Positions 11,096-20,285 are shown, counted from the first letter of the stretch. The stretch: 64,000 nucleotides of DNA from Paracoccus methylovorus (GCF_016919705.1 NZ_CP070368.1:620001-684000), one strand, 5' to 3'. The notes: generated by a model not told the origin, from the letters alone. Made by a program: numbers and translations.

Positions 11096-11290
11096 GTCAC
11101 ATTCCTCTTTTGCCGCTTTCTCGCGCCGCCAGCCCCCGCCGCAGCGCAGAATCAGTGCGGGTTGCAAGGGTGGTTTTAAAATCGCTTGCGCAATATTGCA
11201 ATATTACAGATGCAGAATTTGTAATAATATGTCGTTCACAATTTGCAACGCGCTGCAATGCAGCGGAAATCCAGGCCTTGTTATGCGGGC
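11096..11290 (-). promoter_or_regulatory. ccr upstream region with repeated TTGCAA motifs
   Basis: This AT-rich 195-base gap contains TTGCAA at 11162, 11196 and 11233 (34 and 37 bases apart), plus TTGCGCAA at 11186. An odd-centred perfect palindrome CGCTGCAATGCAGCG lies at 11241-11255. GTAATATTG on the ccr strand (11207-11199) recurs just before ecm. TTTGCAAA-like half-sites are known for RamB-type regulators of acetate metabolism, so a regulator of that kind is a reasonable but unproven reading. The order and spacing are seen directly; the regulator is inferred. Confidence 0.5.
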
Positions 11291-12160
11291 TCACGCCGAC
11301 AGATGCCGTTTCAGAAAGGCTGCCAGAGCCTCTCGGATCGTTGCGGCGGCGAAACCCGCGCTGCCATGACCGTCATCGGGCAGCAGGGCGAAGTCGATGG
11401 CGGCGTCCGGGTCGATGGCCCGCCATGCCCTTCGCAGGTGCTGCGCCTGATCGGGGGGCACAATGCGATCCTGCGCCCCGTGCCGGATCATCAGCGGGGG
11501 CAGGGCGGTGGCTGGGTGCATGCCGCGCAGCCGGCCCACGGGCGACAGCGCCGTTGCTTCGTCCCGACGCGCGCCCACGGCATAGCCGACCAGCAGCGAT
11601 TCGGCGCTTTCCGGCGAATCGGCGGGCCGCCTTTTAGGTTTGCTTCCCAGCCGGGCCAGATCCGCATCCATGCTGCCGAAATCCATCGGGCCGTAGAAAT
11701 CGACTACTGCCCGGGGCGGCCGGTCCCTCTCGATCAAGGTCAGCGCCGCCGAAACGGCAAGAAAAGCCCCGGCCGAGCGTCCCCCCAGCGCCATCCGTTC
11801 CGGCACCAGCCGCCATTCTGGGCCACGCCTGCGCAGGAAGTCCGCCGCAGCCAGAACGTCCTGTTCCTGCGCCGGCCAAAGCGCCTGATTCGACAACCGG
11901 TAGTTCATCCGCACCACGGCGATTCCGGCCTGCAACAACTGAGGTGGCACCGGCAAAAGCCGCTTGTCGCCACCGCGGAAACCCCCGCCATGCAGATCCA
12001 GAAGCCAGGGGAAAGGGCCCTCGCCCTTTGGCAGGTGAATATCCAGCCGGTGGCGGGGCGAATCGTTCGAATAGGCCAAGTCGCGCAATTCCGCCGTTGC
12101 CGCCACCGGGTGAACCGCCAGCGCAGCAAGCATCGCAAGGGTCGAGCGACGGGACAGCAT
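11291..12160 (-). CDS. exported alpha/beta hydrolase (acetyl-esterase/lipase type)
   Basis: A 289-residue protein with a signal peptide (MLSRRSTLAMLAALAVHPVAATA), the oxyanion motif LDLHGGGF, the nucleophile elbow GGRSAG (serine in GxSxG), an Asp in HGAQDRIVPP and a His in DDGHGSAG, which completes a catalytic triad of the hormone-sensitive-lipase/BD-FAE type. The substrate is unknown. ATG at 12160 has TGGAGCG upstream; an ATG 15 bases earlier is possible. It is divergent from ecm and upstream of ccr, but the 195-base gap before ccr suggests ccr has its own promoter. Confidence 0.82.
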   Translation of the reverse strand: MLSRRSTLAMLAALAVHPVAATAELRDLAYSNDSPRHRLDIHLPKGEGPFPWLLDLHGGGFRGGDKRLLPVPPQLLQAGIAVVRMNYRLSNQALWPAQEQDVLAAADFLRRRGPEWRLVPERMALGGRSAGAFLAVSAALTLIERDRPPRAVVDFYGPMDFGSMDADLARLGSKPKRRPADSPESAESLLVGYAVGARRDEATALSPVGRLRGMHPATALPPLMIRHGAQDRIVPPDQAQHLRRAWRAIDPDAAIDFALLPDDGHGSAGFAAATIREALAAFLKRHLSA

Positions 12161-12377
12161 GATCAGACGCTCCATTCCTGTCAGTGGCCGCAGGCTACCA
12201 TCGCCGCTGCCACCCGCCAACGCTGCACCTGCATAACAGACAGGTTCCGGTGATTTTCCGGGATTTGTGCTGCTTTTCGCATCATGGGTGATGAGCAGGA
12301 GGTCTCGGGTTCACAAAAAACTTCTGCATTGCGGCGAATTGACCGGGCAGGATTATTGCGATATCTCTTTCGCAGCC

Positions 12378-12398
12378 GTAATATTGTTGCGAGGGCAG
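12378..12398 (+). promoter_or_regulatory. GTAATATTG-TTGCG signal before ecm
   Basis: GTAATATTG at 12378-12386 followed by TTGCG lies 15-24 bases upstream of the ecm start codon, and GAGGGCAG beside it acts as the ribosome-binding site. The same GTAATATTG, also with TTGCG nearby, lies upstream of ccr. Shared operator is an inference from two occurrences. Confidence 0.35.
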
Positions 12399-12401
12399 AT
12401 C

Positions 12402-14360
12402 GTGGCCGAGAAAGACAAACCCTGGCTTTTCCGCACCTATGCGGGCCATTCGACCGCCGAGAAATCAAACGCCCTGTATCGCTCGAATTTGGCGAAGGGG
12501 CAGACCGGATTGTCGGTGGCCTTCGATCTGCCGACGCAGACCGGTTATGACAGCGATCACGTGCTGGCCCGTGGTGAGGTCGGTAAAGTCGGTGTGCCGA
12601 TCTGCCATCTGGGCGACATGCGCATGCTGTTCGACCAGATCCCGCTGGAGCAGATGAACACTTCGATGACGATCAATGCGACGGCGCCCTGGTTGCTGTC
12701 GCTTTATATCGCCGTGGCGGAAGAGCAGGGTGCCGATATCACCAGGCTGCAGGGCACAGTGCAAAACGATATCATCAAGGAATATCTGTCGCGCGGCACC
12801 TATATTTGCCCGCCCAAGCCCTCGCTGAAGATGATTACCGACGTCGCGGCTTATACGGCAAAGCACCTGCCGAAATGGAACCCGATGAACGTCTGTTCCT
12901 ATCACCTGCAAGAGGCGGGCGCGACACCAGAGCAAGAGCTGGCCTATGCGCTGGCGACCGGCATCGCGGTGCTCGACGATCTGAAGGCCAAGATTGAACC
13001 GGCGGATTTCCCGGCCATGGTGGGTCGCATTTCCTTTTTCGTGAACGCAGGCATCCGCTTTGTCACCGAGCTGTGCAAGATGCGCGCCTTCACCGAGCTT
13101 TGGGACGAGATTTGCCGCGAGCGCTACGGCATCGAGGAAGAGAAATACCGCCGTTTCCGCTATGGTGTGCAGGTCAACAGCCTTGGCCTGACCGAGCAGC
13201 AGCCTGAAAACAACGTCTACCGCATTCTTCTTGAGATGCTGGCGGTCGTGCTGTCCAAGAACGCCCGCGCCCGGGCCGTGCAGCTTCCGGCGTGGAACGA
13301 GGCGCTGGGCCTGCCGCGACCTTGGGATCAGCAATGGTCGCTGCGCATGCAGCAGATCGTCGCCTATGAGACGGACCTACTGGAATATGGGGATCTCTTC
13401 GACGGCAACCCCGCCATCGCCGCCAAAGTCGAGGAGTTGAAATCCGGGGCCCGTGCAGAGCTGGCGACGCTGGACGAGATGGGCGGCGCCATCGCCGCCA
13501 TCGAATACATGAAGTCGCGCCTGGTCGAATCGAATGCCGAACGGTTGAATCGCATCGAGGCGAACGAGACGGTGGTCGTCGGCGTCAACCGTTGGCAGCA
13601 GGGCGAACCGTCGCCGCTGACCGCCGGGGACGGCGGGATCATGGTCGTCGATCCGGCGGTCGAGCAGGACCAGATCTCGCGGCTGAGCATGTGGCGCGAA
13701 GCTCGCGACGAGACGGCCGTCGAGGCCGCCCTCGCCGCGCTGCGCGATGCCGCGCAGAGGGGGCAAAATGTGATGCCGCCCTCTGTCGCAGCGGCCAAAG
13801 CGGGCGCCACGACCGGCGAATGGGCAGCGGTGATGCGCGAGGTTTACGGTGAATATCGTGGACCGACCGGCGTTTCCGCCAGCCCCTCCAACCGGACCGA
13901 GGGTCTGGAACCGATCCGCGAGGCGGTGGATGCCGTCAGCCGCCGCCTTGGTCGCCGACTGAAATTCCTGGTGGGCAAGCCGGGGCTTGATGGACATTCC
14001 AACGGCGCCGAGCAGATTGCCTTTCGTGCCCGTGACTGCGGCATGGATATCACCTATGAAGGCATCCGCCTGACGCCCGAGCAGATCGTCACCCGCGCCC
14101 TTGAGGACAATGCCCATGTCGTCGGTCTGTCCATCCTGTCTGGCAGCCACCTGCCGCTGATCGAGGACCTGATCGAGCGTATGCGCACCGCCGGCTTGAC
14201 GTATGTGCCGGTTGTAGTCGGCGGCATCATTCCCGATGAGGATGCGGCAAAGCTGCTGAGAATGGGTGTGGCGCGAGTCTATACCCCCAAGGATTTCGAA
14301 CTCAACCGCATCATGATGGACATTGTGGCACTGGTAGAGCCCGCCGAGGCAGCCGCCTGA
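12402..14360 (+). CDS. ecm: ethylmalonyl-CoA mutase (B12-dependent)
   Basis: A 652-residue adenosylcobalamin enzyme that isomerises (2R)-ethylmalonyl-CoA to methylsuccinyl-CoA. The large N-terminal TIM-barrel domain opens with PWLFRTYAGHSTAEKSN and includes QTGLSVAFDLPTQTGYDSD; the C-terminal domain carries the cobalamin motif D530-x-H532-x-x-G535 within GLDGHSNG. It is shorter than methylmalonyl-CoA mutase large subunits and single-chain, and its neighbour is ccr, which both favour Ecm over Mcm. The start is GTG at 12402 with GAGGG before it; longer in-frame starts add unconserved sequence. Ecm and Ccr act in the same pathway, separated by one epimerase step. Confidence 0.93.
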   Translation: MAEKDKPWLFRTYAGHSTAEKSNALYRSNLAKGQTGLSVAFDLPTQTGYDSDHVLARGEVGKVGVPICHLGDMRMLFDQIPLEQMNTSMTINATAPWLLSLYIAVAEEQGADITRLQGTVQNDIIKEYLSRGTYICPPKPSLKMITDVAAYTAKHLPKWNPMNVCSYHLQEAGATPEQELAYALATGIAVLDDLKAKIEPADFPAMVGRISFFVNAGIRFVTELCKMRAFTELWDEICRERYGIEEEKYRRFRYGVQVNSLGLTEQQPENNVYRILLEMLAVVLSKNARARAVQLPAWNEALGLPRPWDQQWSLRMQQIVAYETDLLEYGDLFDGNPAIAAKVEELKSGARAELATLDEMGGAIAAIEYMKSRLVESNAERLNRIEANETVVVGVNRWQQGEPSPLTAGDGGIMVVDPAVEQDQISRLSMWREARDETAVEAALAALRDAAQRGQNVMPPSVAAAKAGATTGEWAAVMREVYGEYRGPTGVSASPSNRTEGLEPIREAVDAVSRRLGRRLKFLVGKPGLDGHSNGAEQIAFRARDCGMDITYEGIRLTPEQIVTRALEDNAHVVGLSILSGSHLPLIEDLIERMRTAGLTYVPVVVGGIIPDEDAAKLLRMGVARVYTPKDFELNRIMMDIVALVEPAEAAA

Positions 14361-14380
14361 TCCGGTGGTCAGGTCGTCAT

Positions 14381-14449
14381 ATGGGTATTTGTACAACAGA
14401 GAAGATGCGGGAACGACTCTCACAACTTCTCTGTTGTACAAATACCCAT
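14381..14449. terminator. perfect 24-bp inverted repeat made of two repeat-element copies
   Basis: The 24-base arms 14381-14404 and 14426-14449 are perfectly complementary, with a 21-base loop. Each arm is a full copy of the dispersed element (here GGGTATTTGTACAACAGA). The structure sits exactly between the convergent ends of ecm (14360) and the exporter gene (14463), so a bidirectional transcription stop or RNA 3'-end shield is likely. There is no U-tract. A miniature mobile element is a weaker alternative. Confidence 0.75.
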
Positions 14450-14462
14450 TGCGACCGTGCGA

Positions 14463-15368
14463 TCAGTCCCGAAGCAGCAGAAGAAGTGCGGCGATGGTGG
14501 CCAGCACCCCCGGCAACACAGCGAGCGGTGGTGCGCCTTGGGTCAATGTGGCTTCCAGCAGGATGACCCAGGCGGGGGTCAGATAGGTATAGGCCATGAC
14601 CTTGGACGAAGGCAGGCGCATGGTTGCGAATTGCACCAGTGCAGTCGTCAGCGCGCTGGCGAAGATCGCTACATAAAGCAGTGTTATCCAGACGATGGCG
14701 GGCAGATGCGCCCAATCCGTCTGCAGAATCGCCTGCCAGCCCCAGATGAGCAGGATCAGCCCGCCCGCGCAGAGCGTGGCGAAGGTCGAGACGATCGGGG
14801 TCTCGCCCCGGTTCACCTTGCGCACCAAGGGAGTATAGAGCGCGTGGGCCGCACAGCCGATCAGATAGATGGCCTCGCCTCGCCCGAATTCCAGCCGCAT
14901 CAGTGCGGCAAGATCGCCGCGAAAGATCACCCAGAGTGAACCCGCCGCGCCCAAGCCCAACGCCCCCGCGATGCGCAGGGTCAGGCGCTGTCGCATCAAA
15001 AGCCAGCCAAAGCCCGCCGACATCAGCGGTGTCAGCGTGAACACCGCTGCGGCCGAAACGGGAAGGGCGGTTTTCAACCCCTCGAACATCAGCACGAAAT
15101 AAGCGGCGAAAAGCCCCCCGAGCAGAAGATAGCGCCAAGGCGCACGGAAGGCGTCGCGGGGGATGCCGGGTCCGGCCATGGCTACGCCGCCCACCACACC
15201 CGCGGCGATAGCAAAGCGCGCGGCCGAGATCGCCGCCGGGTCGATCAGGTTCGCCGCCCGTGCGCCCAGCGAAAACGACCCTGCAATCGCCGCCGAGAAC
15301 AGCAGCATGGCCGCATGGCCTTGCAGGGCGTTGCGGCGCAGTTCCGGCATGGCAGAAATCTCGGCCAT
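14463..15368 (-). CDS. EamA/DMT-family exporter
   Basis: A 301-residue protein with ten predicted membrane helices in two homologous EamA halves (for example LLGGLFAAYFVLMFEGL in the first, and VMAYTYLTPAWVILLEA in the second). Members export amino acids or other metabolites; the substrate is not evident. The start ATG at 15368 overlaps the stop of the AhpD-like gene in a TGATG arrangement, so the two are translationally coupled. The annotation-long form from 15371 would start with TTG one codon earlier. Confidence 0.87.
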   Translation of the reverse strand: MAEISAMPELRRNALQGHAAMLLFSAAIAGSFSLGARAANLIDPAAISAARFAIAAGVVGGVAMAGPGIPRDAFRAPWRYLLLGGLFAAYFVLMFEGLKTALPVSAAAVFTLTPLMSAGFGWLLMRQRLTLRIAGALGLGAAGSLWVIFRGDLAALMRLEFGRGEAIYLIGCAAHALYTPLVRKVNRGETPIVSTFATLCAGGLILLIWGWQAILQTDWAHLPAIVWITLLYVAIFASALTTALVQFATMRLPSSKVMAYTYLTPAWVILLEATLTQGAPPLAVLPGVLATIAALLLLLRD

Positions 15369-15937
15369 CAATTTCGGCCCAGCATGTAGAATTCGTCGTT
15401 TGGCCGGATATCGCCGGCATTGACCAGCCGGTTCGACATGCCGAAGAAGGCTGCGATGGCGCCGATGTCCCAGATCTCATCTTGGGTGAAGCCCGCCTCG
15501 CGCAGCGCCTGATCGTCCGCGTCGCCGATGTGTTGCGCATTCAGCGCCACCTTTTCGGCATAGGTCAGCATGGCGCGTTCGCGCGTGGTGAGGTCTGCCT
15601 TGCGCCAGTTCACCGCCACCTGATCTGCGATCAAGGCGCTCTTCGTTCGGATACGCAGGATCGCACCATGCGCCACCACGCAATACTGGCACTGGTTCAG
15701 CCCCGATGTGGCGACGACGATCAACTCTCGCTCGGCTTTGGTCAATCCGCCCTCGCGCTCCATCAGGGCGTCGTGATAGGCGAAGAATGCGCGGAACTCG
15801 TCCGGGCGATGCGCCAGCGCCAGGAACACGTTCGGGATGAAGCCCGATTTCTCGGCCACCTTGCGGATACGCTGGGCAATATCCTGGGGCATTTCGTCCA
15901 GGGAAGGAACCGGGAAACGGCTGATGGGATGGGTCAT
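15368..15937 (-). CDS. AhpD-like peroxidase-related protein
   Basis: A 189-residue all-helical carboxymuconolactone-decarboxylase-like protein. The active-site motif CQYCVVAHG (CxxC plus His) lies near residue 83 and is the redox centre of AhpD-type alkylhydroperoxidases. Length and the opening ISRFPVPSLDEMPQDI fit the uncharacterised peroxidase-related family (TIGR01926 type). It probably acts against peroxides with an unknown reductant. It is first in a two-gene unit with the exporter. Confidence 0.85.
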   Translation of the reverse strand: MTHPISRFPVPSLDEMPQDIAQRIRKVAEKSGFIPNVFLALAHRPDEFRAFFAYHDALMEREGGLTKAERELIVVATSGLNQCQYCVVAHGAILRIRTKSALIADQVAVNWRKADLTTRERAMLTYAEKVALNAQHIGDADDQALREAGFTQDEIWDIGAIAAFFGMSNRLVNAGDIRPNDEFYMLGRN

Positions 15938-15997
15938 GGTCTTGTCCTCCGGGCGCGAGGTTTCCCGAAAGCCCCGGCAGGGTCAACCGGCTGTGGC

Positions 15998-16181
15998 TTG
16001 ACTTGGACGGCCTTCCGCCTTATCCACAGCCAGATTCCCGGAAGGTCTGCCCTTCCGGTCCCCGCTTTGCCGGGGATCGCCCCCCGTCAGCGCGTTGCGC
16101 CCACGGGGGCATTACTGTTTACTATGTCCCGCTTGCGGGGCGCGAACCCGGATCACGGCAACGACCTACGGAGGGCCGCCG
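15998..16181 (+). promoter_or_regulatory. promoter and structured leader of the ffh operon
   Basis: TTGACT at 15998-16003, a 17-base spacer and TATCCA at 16021-16026 make a plausible housekeeping promoter. Its transcript would have a leader of roughly 150 bases with three hairpins: CCGGAAGG/CCTTCCGG at 16038-16058, CCCCG/CGGGG at 16060-16075 and a larger C-rich/G-rich stem at about 16079-16110. A ribosome-binding site CGGAGG precedes the ffh ATG. I checked for a 4.5S RNA here and do not see its conserved loop. Confidence 0.5.
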
Positions 16182-17678
16182 ATGTTTGAAAACCTGTCCG
16201 ACCGCCTTGGCGGCGTATTCGACCGGCTGACCAAGCAGGGCGCTCTGACCGAAGACGATGTCACCGCCGCCATGCGCGAGGTGCGCGTCGCCTTGCTGGA
16301 GGCTGACGTTTCGCTGTCTGTCGCCCGCAACTTCGTCAAGGCGGTGACGCAGAAAGCGACCGGAAGCGCCGTCACCAAGTCGATCACCCCCGGCCAGCAG
16401 GTCGTGAAGATCGTCCATGACGAGCTGATCAAGGTCCTGCAAGGCGAGGGCGCGCCCGACCAGTTGCGCATCGACAACCCCCCGGCACCGATCCTGATGG
16501 TCGGCCTTCAGGGTTCGGGCAAGACCACCACTACCGCCAAGCTGGCAAAACGCCTGAAGGACCGCGAGAAGAAGCGCGTGCTGATGGCGTCGCTGGATAC
16601 CAACCGCCCGGCCGCCATGGAGCAGTTGGCGATTCTGGGTCAGCAGGTCGGCGTCGATACCCTGCCCATCGTGCCGGGCGAGAATGCGGTGCAGATCGCC
16701 AAGCGTGCCAAGCAGCAGGCGACGCTGGGCGGCTATGACGTCTATATGCTCGACACCGCCGGACGGTTGCATATCGACGAAGTGCTGATGGACGAGGTGC
16801 AGGCGGTCCGCGACGTGGCCAACCCGCGCGAGACGCTGCTGGTCGTGGACGGGCTGACCGGCCAGGACGCAGTGAACGTCGCCAGCGAGTTCGACGAAAA
16901 GGTCGGTGTCAGCGGCGTGGTGCTGACCCGGATGGACGGCGACGGCCGCGGCGGCGCGGCGCTGTCGATGCGCGCGGTGACCGGCAAGCCGATCCGCTTT
17001 GTCGGTGTCGGCGAAAAGATGGATGCGATCGAGGTCTTTGACGCCAGCCGCGTCGCGGGCCGCATCCTCGGCATGGGCGATATCGTCGCCCTTGTCGAGA
17101 AAGCGCAGGAAGTGCTGGAGGTCGAGCAGGCCGAGCGCATGATGAAGCGCTTTCAGAAGGGCATGTTCAACATGAACGACCTTCGCAACCAGCTTGAGCA
17201 GATGCTCAAGATGGGCGGCATGCAGTCGATCATGGGCATGATGCCGGGCATGGGCAAGATGGCCAAGCAGGCCGAAGCCGCCGGCTTTGACGACAAGGCG
17301 ATCAAGCGTCAGATCGCGCTCATCAACTCGATGACCAAGAAGGAACGTGCCAATCCCGATCTGCTGCAGGCCAGCCGCAAGAAACGCATCGCGGCCGGCG
17401 CGGGGATGGAAGTGTCCGAGCTGAACAAGCTGCTGAAGATGCAAAAGCAGATGGCCGACACGATGAAGAAACTTGGCAAGATGGGTAAGGGCGGGATGCT
17501 CAAGCAAGCCATGCGCGCCATGACCGGCAAAGGCGGCGGGCTGCCCGATATGGCCAATGTCGATCCGGAAAAAATGGCCGAGGCGACCAAGATGCTGCAG
17601 GACCCCAAGGGGCTGGGCGGCCAGCTTGGCGGGATGAACCTGCCCGGCGGGCTTTCGGGTCTGTTCGGGAAGAAGTAA
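16182..17678 (+). CDS. ffh: signal recognition particle protein Ffh
   Basis: A 498-residue SRP GTPase that binds signal peptides on the ribosome and targets membrane proteins with FtsY. The N domain is followed by the G1 loop GLQGSGKTT (residues about 108-116), DTAGRLHID (G3) and TRMDGDGRGGAA (G4 region). The methionine-rich M domain from about residue 300 carries the signal-peptide groove and the RNA-binding segment, ending in a Gly/Met-rich tail. ATG at 16182 (MFENLSDRLGG) is chosen over an upstream in-frame start because of conservation and CGGAGG. It heads the operon that runs to rpmE. Confidence 0.98.
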   Translation: MFENLSDRLGGVFDRLTKQGALTEDDVTAAMREVRVALLEADVSLSVARNFVKAVTQKATGSAVTKSITPGQQVVKIVHDELIKVLQGEGAPDQLRIDNPPAPILMVGLQGSGKTTTTAKLAKRLKDREKKRVLMASLDTNRPAAMEQLAILGQQVGVDTLPIVPGENAVQIAKRAKQQATLGGYDVYMLDTAGRLHIDEVLMDEVQAVRDVANPRETLLVVDGLTGQDAVNVASEFDEKVGVSGVVLTRMDGDGRGGAALSMRAVTGKPIRFVGVGEKMDAIEVFDASRVAGRILGMGDIVALVEKAQEVLEVEQAERMMKRFQKGMFNMNDLRNQLEQMLKMGGMQSIMGMMPGMGKMAKQAEAAGFDDKAIKRQIALINSMTKKERANPDLLQASRKKRIAAGAGMEVSELNKLLKMQKQMADTMKKLGKMGKGGMLKQAMRAMTGKGGGLPDMANVDPEKMAEATKMLQDPKGLGGQLGGMNLPGGLSGLFGKK

Positions 17679-17792
17679 GTCGTGACCTTGCTCTCCGACA
17701 TGCCCCCTGTTCGCCGACATACCTTCTGCCGTCACACGAAGGGTGCGGCATCAGCCCCCGTGCAGCCAGTCTTTCAGCCAGCGGAGACCTGA

Positions 17793-18089
17793 ATGAGTGA
17801 TACGACCGCCCGCGCCGCGACCTTGCTTAAAGAGCATCGGGCCAGCATCGACCGGCTGGATGCGATTTTGGTCTATACGCTGGCCGAGCGGTTCAAGCAC
17901 ACCCAATCCGTCGGCCGTCTGAAAGCCGAACACGACCTTCCTCCGTCCGATACCGCCCGCGAGGCGCAGCAGATCGAGCGGCTGGAACGCCTCGCGCGCG
18001 AGGCCGATCTCGACCCGGAGTTCGCGCGCAAATTCCTGAACTTCGTGATCGCCGAAGTTATCCGGCATCACGAGACCTTCCAATCCTAG
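17793..18089 (+). CDS. aroQ: chorismate mutase (AroQ class)
   Basis: A 98-residue helical protein with the AroQ pattern: an N-terminal helix RASIDRLDAILVYTLAERFKHT, a conserved Arg/Lys-rich middle (VGRLKAEHDLPP), and the ARKFLNFVIAEVIRHHE end helix. It converts chorismate to prephenate in Phe/Tyr synthesis. The position between ffh and rpsP is a known arrangement in Rhodobacterales, although the enzyme has no obvious link to translation. It lacks a periplasmic signal. Confidence 0.88.
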   Translation: MSDTTARAATLLKEHRASIDRLDAILVYTLAERFKHTQSVGRLKAEHDLPPSDTAREAQQIERLERLAREADLDPEFARKFLNFVIAEVIRHHETFQS

Positions 18090-18135
18090 GCGGGTCCTCC
18101 CGCCATAAATCCGCCATTTCAAAGGAGAAAACACA

Positions 18136-18510
18136 ATGGCAATGAAAATCCGTCTGGCCCGTGGTGGCTCGAAGAAACGCCCCCATTACGCCATCGTGGC
18201 CACGGATTCGCGCATGCCGCGCGACGGCCGCTTTATCGAGAAGCTGGGCATCTACAACCCGCTTCTGCCGAAGGATTCCGAAGAGCGCATCAAGATCAAC
18301 CTTGAGCGTGCCCAGTACTGGCTGGGTCAGGGCGCGCAGCCGACCGACCGCGTTGCCCGCTTCCTGGAAGCCGCCGGCGTGAAAGAGAAAGTCGAGCGCA
18401 AGAACCTGAAAAAAGGCGAGCCGGGCAAAGCCGCCAAGGAACGCGCCGAAAAGCGTGCTGCCCGTGAAGCCGCGGCCAACGCTCCGGCCGAAGAAGCCGC
18501 TTCGGAATAA
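18136..18510 (+). CDS. rpsP: 30S ribosomal protein S16
   Basis: A 124-residue protein starting [21 protein letters not shown], the S16 signature. After the ~80-residue core it has a Lys/Ala/Glu-rich extension of about 40 residues, common in alphaproteobacteria. AAAGGAG precedes the ATG. The stop overlaps the rimM start by one base (TAATG). Confidence 0.98.
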   Translation: MAMKIRLARGGSKKRPHYAIVATDSRMPRDGRFIEKLGIYNPLLPKDSEERIKINLERAQYWLGQGAQPTDRVARFLEAAGVKEKVERKNLKKGEPGKAAKERAEKRAAREAAANAPAEEAASE

Positions 18511-19013
18511 TGACAGAGCGGGTCTGTGTCGGCGCGATCGCAGGCGCCTTTGGCGTCCGGGGCGAGGTGAGGCTGAAAAGCTTTACCTCGCAACCGAAAG
18601 ATATTGCGACATATTCCCCGCTTTATACCGAAGACGGCAGCCGCTCGTTCACCGTCCGCCTGACGCGGCCGGTGACGGGCGGGATCGGCGCCCGGATGTC
18701 GGGCGTCGAGACGCGCGAACAGGCCGAGGCGCTGAAGGGCGTGACGCTCTGGGCGGATCGCGACAAGCTTCCGGCCCTGCCGGACGACGAATTCTATCAC
18801 GCCGACCTGATCGGCCTGTCGGTCTATGATGCCGGCGGGGCGCTGCTTGGCACGGTCCGCGCGATCTATGATCACGGCGCGGGCGATATTCTGGAAATCC
18901 TGGGCCCGGGGCGCAGTCAGGCGCTGCTTTTGCCCTTTACCCGAGCCTTCGTGCCCACGGTCGATCTGGCCGCCGGCCGCATTATCGCTGATCCGCCGGA
19001 AGAAAGCGAATGA
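18510..19013 (+). CDS. rimM: ribosome maturation factor RimM
   Basis: A 167-residue protein with an N-terminal RimM barrel ([21 protein letters not shown]) and a C-terminal PRC-barrel domain ([12 protein letters not shown] onward, ending in [12 protein letters not shown]). It binds S19 and assists maturation of the 30S head. The start overlaps rpsP by one base and its stop overlaps trmD by four (ATGA), indicating coupled translation. Confidence 0.96.
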   Translation: MTERVCVGAIAGAFGVRGEVRLKSFTSQPKDIATYSPLYTEDGSRSFTVRLTRPVTGGIGARMSGVETREQAEALKGVTLWADRDKLPALPDDEFYHADLIGLSVYDAGGALLGTVRAIYDHGAGDILEILGPGRSQALLLPFTRAFVPTVDLAAGRIIADPPEESE

Positions 19014-19897
19014 GCGGCGAGGGGGTTGGTGCGGGCATGAAATCCCATGGCCGCCTGTCGATCCGGGCCAGCGCGCAGCCGCGTGACCTGATGGCCGAAC
19101 CGCAGGTCAAGGACGCTTGGACGGCGCAGGTCGTCACGCTTTTTCCCAAGGCTTTTCCCGGCGTTCTGGGCCTTTCCCTGACAGGCCGGGCGTTATCCGA
19201 GGGGCTGTGGAACCTGCGCAGCATCGACCTGCGCCCCTTTGGCATCGGCAGGCATCGCAACGTGGACGACACGCCCGCGGGTGGTGGTGCGGGCATGGTG
19301 ATCCGTGCCGATGTGATGGATGCGGCCCTGCGCGAGGCGGGTGCCGGGACGAAAGACGCCTTGCCGGTGATTTACCTGTCGCCGCGCGGCCGGCCCTTTA
19401 CACAGGCGCGGGCGCGCGAGTTGGCGAATGGTCCGGGCATGACGCTGATCTGCGGCCGCTTCGAAGGCGTGGACCAGCGCGTGCTGGACGCCCATGACAT
19501 CGAAGAGATCAGTATAGGCGATTATGTCCTGACGGGTGGGGAACTGGCCGCTCAGGTCTTGATCGACGCGACGGTTCGCCTTATACCGCGCGTGCTGGGG
19601 AATCAGGACTCTCTGGCCGAGGAATCCTTTTCCGACGGTCTGCTTGAACATCCGCAGTATACGAAGCCCGCCCTTTGGGAAGGCCGCGCGATCCCGGACG
19701 TGCTTTTGTCCGGCAATCACGCGGCTATTGCCAGTTGGCGGCGCGACATGGCCGAAAGGCTGACCAAGGAACGCCGCCCCGACCTGTGGCGGGCATATGG
19801 GCAAGCCCATATGGACCCGACAAAGGACCGACAGCTCTCGGGCGCATCAGACCAATCGCGGGACTACCGCGAGCATCAAGAGGATCCAAAGCGATGA
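19010..19897 (+). CDS. trmD: tRNA (guanine-N1)-methyltransferase TrmD
   Basis: A 295-residue SPOUT methyltransferase making m1G37 in tRNAs to prevent frameshifting. The core starts at [18 protein letters not shown]-knot motifs are [26 protein letters not shown] and [12 protein letters not shown] stretch of about 35 residues before the core (from ATG 19010) is poorly conserved, so a later start is possible, but the ATGA overlap with rimM favours 19010. Its stop overlaps rplS by four bases. Confidence 0.95.
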   Translation: MSGEGVGAGMKSHGRLSIRASAQPRDLMAEPQVKDAWTAQVVTLFPKAFPGVLGLSLTGRALSEGLWNLRSIDLRPFGIGRHRNVDDTPAGGGAGMVIRADVMDAALREAGAGTKDALPVIYLSPRGRPFTQARARELANGPGMTLICGRFEGVDQRVLDAHDIEEISIGDYVLTGGELAAQVLIDATVRLIPRVLGNQDSLAEESFSDGLLEHPQYTKPALWEGRAIPDVLLSGNHAAIASWRRDMAERLTKERRPDLWRAYGQAHMDPTKDRQLSGASDQSRDYREHQEDPKR

Positions 19898-20274
19898 ACC
19901 TGATCGCCCAACTGGAAGCCGAGCAGATCGCCTCGCTCGGCAAGGAAATTCCGGACTTCAAGGCTGGCGACACCGTCCGCGTCGGTTACAAAGTGACCGA
20001 AGGCACCCGCGCCCGCGTTCAGATGTACGAAGGCGTGGTTATTTCGCGCAAGGGCGGCAGCATCGGTGCGTCGTTCACCGTGCGCAAGATCTCGTTCGGC
20101 GAAGGTGTCGAGCGCGTCTTTCCGCTTTATTCGACCAACATCGACTCGATCACCGTGGTTCGCCGCGGTCGCGTCCGCCGCGCCAAGCTGTATTACCTGC
20201 GTGATCGCCGCGGCAAATCGGCCCGTATCGCCGAGGTCAGCAACTACAAGCCCAAAGCCGACGCCAAGGCCTGA
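19894..20274 (+). CDS. rplS: 50S ribosomal protein L19
   Basis: A 126-residue protein with the family core [22 protein letters not shown] and [13 protein letters not shown]. It lies at the 30S-50S interface. ATG at 19894 overlaps the trmD stop (ATGA); the AAGAGGAT ribosome-binding site lies inside trmD. An 11-base gap separates it from rpmE. Confidence 0.98.
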   Translation: MNLIAQLEAEQIASLGKEIPDFKAGDTVRVGYKVTEGTRARVQMYEGVVISRKGGSIGASFTVRKISFGEGVERVFPLYSTNIDSITVVRRGRVRRAKLYYLRDRRGKSARIAEVSNYKPKADAKA

Positions 20275-20285
20275 GGAGACGCGCC

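Noticed and set aside
14381..14449. Insertion-sequence ends or a miniature transposon
   Set aside because: No target-site duplication, transposase remnant or terminal motif was seen; the position between convergent stops favours a terminator role, though a mobile origin is not ruled out.
16035..16110. Possible 4.5S (SRP) RNA before ffh
   Set aside because: The hairpins lack the conserved GGUCAGG-type loop and apical signature; it is better read as a leader.
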